64,000 nt of DNA, taken from Ruegeria atlantica. GTDB lineage: Bacteria; Pseudomonadota; Alphaproteobacteria; Rhodobacterales; Rhodobacteraceae. Location: the NCBI GenBank assembly GCA_013032095.1, contig WQBJ01000001.1:550483-614482 (forward strand). Reading direction: 5' to 3'. Below the pieces are notes generated by a model. It ran no database searches. It saw nothing but the letters and a program-made list of their open reading frames with translations, and had not been told where the DNA came from. Every line of letters starts with the position of its first letter. Positions within the stretch are counted from its first letter, which is position 1. The position numbers and the translations under genes are program-made. This document shows positions 60,925 through 64,000 of the stretch, piece by piece.

Positions 60925-62145
60925 ATGACCAAGTTCGATTCAACACGCTTGCACCGCATTTCCTCGTGGATGCAGCGATATGTCGATGAACGAAAATACG
61001 CGGGCTGTTCTTTGCTGATAAAGCACCGCGGGTCCGAGGTGTTTTTTCAGTCATGCGGACTCAGAAGCATTGAAGAAGACCTACCGTTTCAGCGTGACAC
61101 GATCACGCGCATCTATTCGATGACCAAGCCAATCACTACAGTCGCGTTGATGATGTTGGTCGAACGAGGTCTGTTTCACCTCGACGCGCAGATCTCTGAA
61201 TTCATGCCAGAGTTTTCAGATATGAAGGCCTTGGTGCCGGGTGCACAGCGATTGGATCAAACCGAGGCAGCGCCCACACCCACGCTACATCAGCTACTGA
61301 CGCATACCAGTGGCCTCAGCTATCCGTTCAACCCGGGACTTTTGCCTGCGGCGATGGACGAACAAGACCTTATGTTTAAGCCAAACCAAGGGCCGTTGGA
61401 GAATCGTGTCGCAGATTTGTCGCGATTACCACTGGCCTTTCAACCCGGTACACGGTGGGAATACTCCGTCGCCATAGATGTCCTCGGTCGTGTGATCGAA
61501 GTCGTTTCCGGACAGACGCTGGATAAGTTCTTCGAACAGGAAATCTTTGAGCCACTCGGGATGCTGGAAACTGGATTTTCGGTGCCACCGGGGGCAGGGG
61601 ATCGCTTCGCCTCTCTCTATACTCCTCTGGCCGGTGATGCGATGGCTTTGAATGCGGCAAAGACCGGGGGTGAAACTCTTCGACTTGTTGACCAGGTCGG
61701 AGAGTCACCGTTCGAAAACGCAACAACATTCTCAGGCGGCGGTGGTCTGGTCAGTACTATCGATGATTACTCTCGATTTGCCGAGATGCTGCGGAATCGA
61801 GGGCGGGGCAACGGCCACCGTTTTTTAGGATCAAAAACCTTAGATTATATGCTCTGCAATCACTTACCGGGCGATATTGCGTCGATGGGCCCACGGAGTT
61901 TCGCCGAGCAACCAATGGAAGGCACAGGTTTCGGCCTTGGGGGTGCTGTCATCATAAATCCGGGCAGAACGCGCGTACCAGGATCGATGGGCGATTTTGG
62001 TTGGGGCGGCATGGCTTCGACGTATTTCTGGATCGACCGGGTTAATGAATTGACCTCAGTCTTCTTTACCCAACTTTCGCCGTCCAGTTCGTACCCGTCA
62101 CGCGCGGAACTCAAAGCGCTTGTCCTCGGGGCAATTATTGAATGA
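60925..62145 (+). CDS. Serine hydrolase of the beta-lactamase class C/EstB family
   Basis: A 406-residue protein with the S-x-x-K motif S-M-T-K near residues 67-70 and an H-T-S-G-L-S-Y segment near 127-133; Y-S-V near 173-175 takes the place of the Y-x-N motif. No signal peptide is visible, so it is probably cytoplasmic and more like the esterase branch than an antibiotic-hydrolysing enzyme. Substrate unknown. It precedes the broken tesB. Confidence 0.82.
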   Translation: MTKFDSTRLHRISSWMQRYVDERKYAGCSLLIKHRGSEVFFQSCGLRSIEEDLPFQRDTITRIYSMTKPITTVALMMLVERGLFHLDAQISEFMPEFSDMKALVPGAQRLDQTEAAPTPTLHQLLTHTSGLSYPFNPGLLPAAMDEQDLMFKPNQGPLENRVADLSRLPLAFQPGTRWEYSVAIDVLGRVIEVVSGQTLDKFFEQEIFEPLGMLETGFSVPPGAGDRFASLYTPLAGDAMALNAAKTGGETLRLVDQVGESPFENATTFSGGGGLVSTIDDYSRFAEMLRNRGRGNGHRFLGSKTLDYMLCNHLPGDIASMGPRSFAEQPMEGTGFGLGGAVIINPGRTRVPGSMGDFGWGGMASTYFWIDRVNELTSVFFTQLSPSSSYPSRAELKALVLGAIIE

Positions 62146-62195
62146 CACTTTGAGCACTGCTACCCAAGCCTGAGAAGACCGATCGGAGGCTGAAA

Positions 62196-63066
62196 ATGAC
62201 TGAGGCAGAGCGTGTCCTACTGGACCTTTTGACCATCGAGAGACTCGAGGTTGACCTGTTTCGAGGTACGGGATCGGGTGGAGAAACCCCAACTCGTATT
62301 TTTGGCGGCCAAGTCATCGCTCAGGCCCTTGCGGCAGCATACCGAACTGTTGAAGGACGGCCGTGCCACTCTTTGCACGCTTACTTTATTCGCGCTGGAG
62401 ATCCATCTATTCCTGTTATTTATCAAGTTGATAGAGCACGAGACGGAGGTTCGTTAACAACCCGGCGTGTCGTTGCAATCCAACATGGAAAGCAAATCCT
62501 CAATATGTCAGCCTCATTTCATGTTCAGGACGAGGGCTGGGACCACCAGCATGCAATGCCACATACTAAAGCTCCGGAGTTCCACCCGGCCCGAGAAGAG
62601 TTAAGAAACAAATACGTTGATCTGGTCCCGGAAAAACTTCGCGGCGAACTATTGCGTGAACGGCCAATCGAAGTTCGCGAAGTGGACCACTTAAACCCAT
62701 TTACCCCCCCCAAAAACAGATGATCGTAACCAGATCTGGTTTCGTATGAAAGCAGCAGCTGACGTTGACCAAATAACGCAGCACCTAATTTTAGCCTATG
62801 CATCCGATATGTATCTGATGTCATCGGGAATGCGTCCGCATGGCCTCAGTTGGTTTACTGGAGAGGTTAACGGCGCCAGCCTGGATCACGCGCTGTGGTT
62901 TCACGCACCAGTTCATTTTGAAAACTGGCATCTTTATTCTATGGATTCGCCCTGGAGCGGGCAGGGACGAAACTTCAACCGAGGGTCCATTTATTCGGAA
63001 GATGGTACACTGGTCGCGTCCGTAGCGCAGGAAGGTTTAATGCGTAAAGCGCGGCGAAAACCTTAA
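62196..63066 (+). pseudogene. tesB: Acyl-CoA thioesterase II, split by a +1 frameshift in C8 tract
   Basis: Two adjacent frames together form one TesB. Residues 1-175 (62196-62723) carry the first hot-dog domain (G-G-Q-V-I-A-Q-A-L near 37-45); the second frame (to 63066) carries the second, with D-H-A-L-W-F-H and V-A-S-V-A-Q-E-G-L-M-R. Removing one C from the 8-C run at 62704-62711 restores a 289-residue protein, the family's usual length, and joins P-P-K-T to D-D-R-N-Q-I-W-F-R without loss. This may be a real inactivation, a variable tract or a sequencing error. TesB hydrolyses acyl-CoA to free acid and CoA. Confidence 0.85.
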
Positions 63067-63830
63067 CTTTCTTCTATAAATGTTAGATTTAGCTTACGCA
63101 TACCGGCCAGCCAATGGTCGTAGTCTTCGACTTTAAACTGCATGTAGTCCAGAACCTGAGGATGTGGCAGCACTAGGAACTGTTCGCTACGAATGGCGTC
63201 AACGCAGGCCTGTGCGACATCTTCAGGCTCTAACATTCCATCAATCGACGCGACTGAGACGTCGTGGCCGCGAGTCATCTCTGATCGCACGGCCTGCGGG
63301 CACAGCACCGAAATTCGCAATCCTCGGTGACCGTAAGTCAACGACAACCATTCCGCAAATCCAACGGCCGCGTGTTTTGAAACCCCATATGGCGCAGCGC
63401 CGGGCTGATTCAGCAAACCGGCAGCTGAAGCTGTCGTCATGATGTATCCGCCGCCGCGTTCCAGCATTCGAGGCACCAGATGTCGCGCGGTCCAGACATG
63501 AGACATGACGTTTATCTTCCAGATCCGATCCCAGTCTTGATCGGGTACGTCCAGTCCGCCAAGCGTAATAATACCGGCATTTGCACAGAACAGATCGATT
63601 GGGTTGATCGTATCCTCGACAGTTTCGATCAGTGCCTTGATATCTTCTTCGCATGCAACGTCGCAGACCAGAGCATGGCCGCTGATTTGCTGAGCTACAG
63701 ATTTAGCACCATCTACGTCGATATCCGCGCAGACCACGTTTGCACCTTCAGCGGCAAAGCGTACGGCTAATCCTTTGCCGATTCCCTGAGCGGCACCGGT
63801 GACTACCACAGTTTTGCCGCTCAGTTCCAT
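63063..63830 (-). CDS. Short-chain dehydrogenase/reductase
   Basis: A 255-residue classical SDR. The nucleotide motif T-G-A-A-Q-G-I-G is at 11-18, D36-I-D in the cofactor-specificity position suggests NAD, N-A-G-I is near 84-87, and the catalytic Y-G-V-S-K near 148-152. It converges with the broken tesB, overlapping by 4 bases. The substrate is not clear. Confidence 0.85.
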   Translation of the reverse strand: MELSGKTVVVTGAAQGIGKGLAVRFAAEGANVVCADIDVDGAKSVAQQISGHALVCDVACEEDIKALIETVEDTINPIDLFCANAGIITLGGLDVPDQDWDRIWKINVMSHVWTARHLVPRMLERGGGYIMTTASAAGLLNQPGAAPYGVSKHAAVGFAEWLSLTYGHRGLRISVLCPQAVRSEMTRGHDVSVASIDGMLEPEDVAQACVDAIRSEQFLVLPHPQVLDYMQFKVEDYDHWLAGMRKLNLTFIEES

Positions 63831-63952
63831 TTCACTGTCTCGTCTGACTGTTTAAGTGTTTACCATAGGATACTGACGTAATTGCTAGATTGCCGCTTTA
63901 TCCATATTGTACCTTTACCATAATACCAATTACACGATAACCCTATGTACCC

Positions 63953-63996
63953 GCAAAGTTAAAGTGTCCCACATCTGCAAAGTAGAAGTGTCACAC
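63953..63996. repeat. Direct repeat pair, possible IS21-type element end
   Basis: Two 20-base copies (63953-63972 and 63977-63996) agree at 17 positions and have a 24-base period. The pattern GCAAAGTxxAAGTGTCxCAC repeated near an edge resembles the multiple terminal repeats of IS21-family elements. The transposase genes would lie beyond the window, so this is unconfirmed. Confidence 0.4.
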
Positions 63997-64000
63997 TCTG

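Noticed and set aside
60925..62145. Antibiotic-resistance beta-lactamase
   Set aside because: The S-x-x-K motif is present but there is no signal peptide and the Y-x-N motif is Y-S-V, which fits the esterase branch.

Overview
The window looks like the chromosome of a marine alphaproteobacterium of the Rhodobacterales, Roseobacter group. The evidence is a DMSP demethylase gene (dmdA) next to an acryloyl-CoA reductase gene (acuI), the alphaproteobacterial cell-cycle genes sciP, ctrA and chpT, the ornithine-lipid pair olsB-olsA, LpxI rather than LpxH in the lipid A pathway, and a possible GTTC-N7-GTTC LexA site. Most of it is ordinary core genome with tight, overlapping operons. No prophage, CRISPR array or plasmid backbone is visible. 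The only mobile-element hint is a repeat pair at the right edge.

Layout. 1-3624: DUF2182 (partial), DUF1326 and DinB genes run directly into dmdA and then acuI. 3810-15589: frr, uppS, cdsA, dxr, rseP, bamA, skp, fabZ, lpxA, lpxI, lpxB and a CadD-like membrane protein, an envelope and isoprenoid biogenesis block. 15586-22521: mnmA, sciP, ctrA, ligA, recG and a 40-residue membrane protein downstream of a likely SOS box. 22707-30510: marC, an IscU-like scaffold, hisI, gluQ, a methyltransferase, trmFO, a small unknown ORF, an enoyl-CoA hydratase, a PaaI thioesterase, a DUF1127 protein and a MocR regulator. 30674-31624: rplM-rpsI. 31942-39336: an 11-residue-repeat protein, a winged-helix/TPR membrane regulator, and a four-gene envelope module (exported MBL hydrolase, outer-membrane barrel, membrane-anchored unknown, HupE/UreJ-like permease).

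39583-43544: a polyamine-type ABC importer. 43821-43910: tRNA-Ser(CGA). 44034-45676: two DUF2059 paralogues. 45887-51043: rplU-rpmA, a GNAT gene, obgE, proB and proA. 51040-53556: chpT, a DUF3553 gene, olsB and olsA. 53723-55475: rpsB-tsf. 55854-57055: a LuxR-type regulator coupled to aroQ. 57157-63830: an acyl-CoA/alcohol metabolism neighbourhood (quinone-oxidoreductase-like protein, two SDRs, APH-type phosphotransferase, DsbA-like isomerase, class C hydrolase) that includes a tesB broken by one extra base in a C8 run.

Working together: CtrA, its phosphodonor ChpT and its inhibitor SciP are all encoded here, so much of the CtrA control circuit is in view. DmdA and AcuI belong to DMSP and acrylate metabolism. 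The most interesting candidates for something undescribed are the SOS-box small protein, the exported MBL/barrel/HupE module with its divergent regulator, and the DinB-dmdA coupling.
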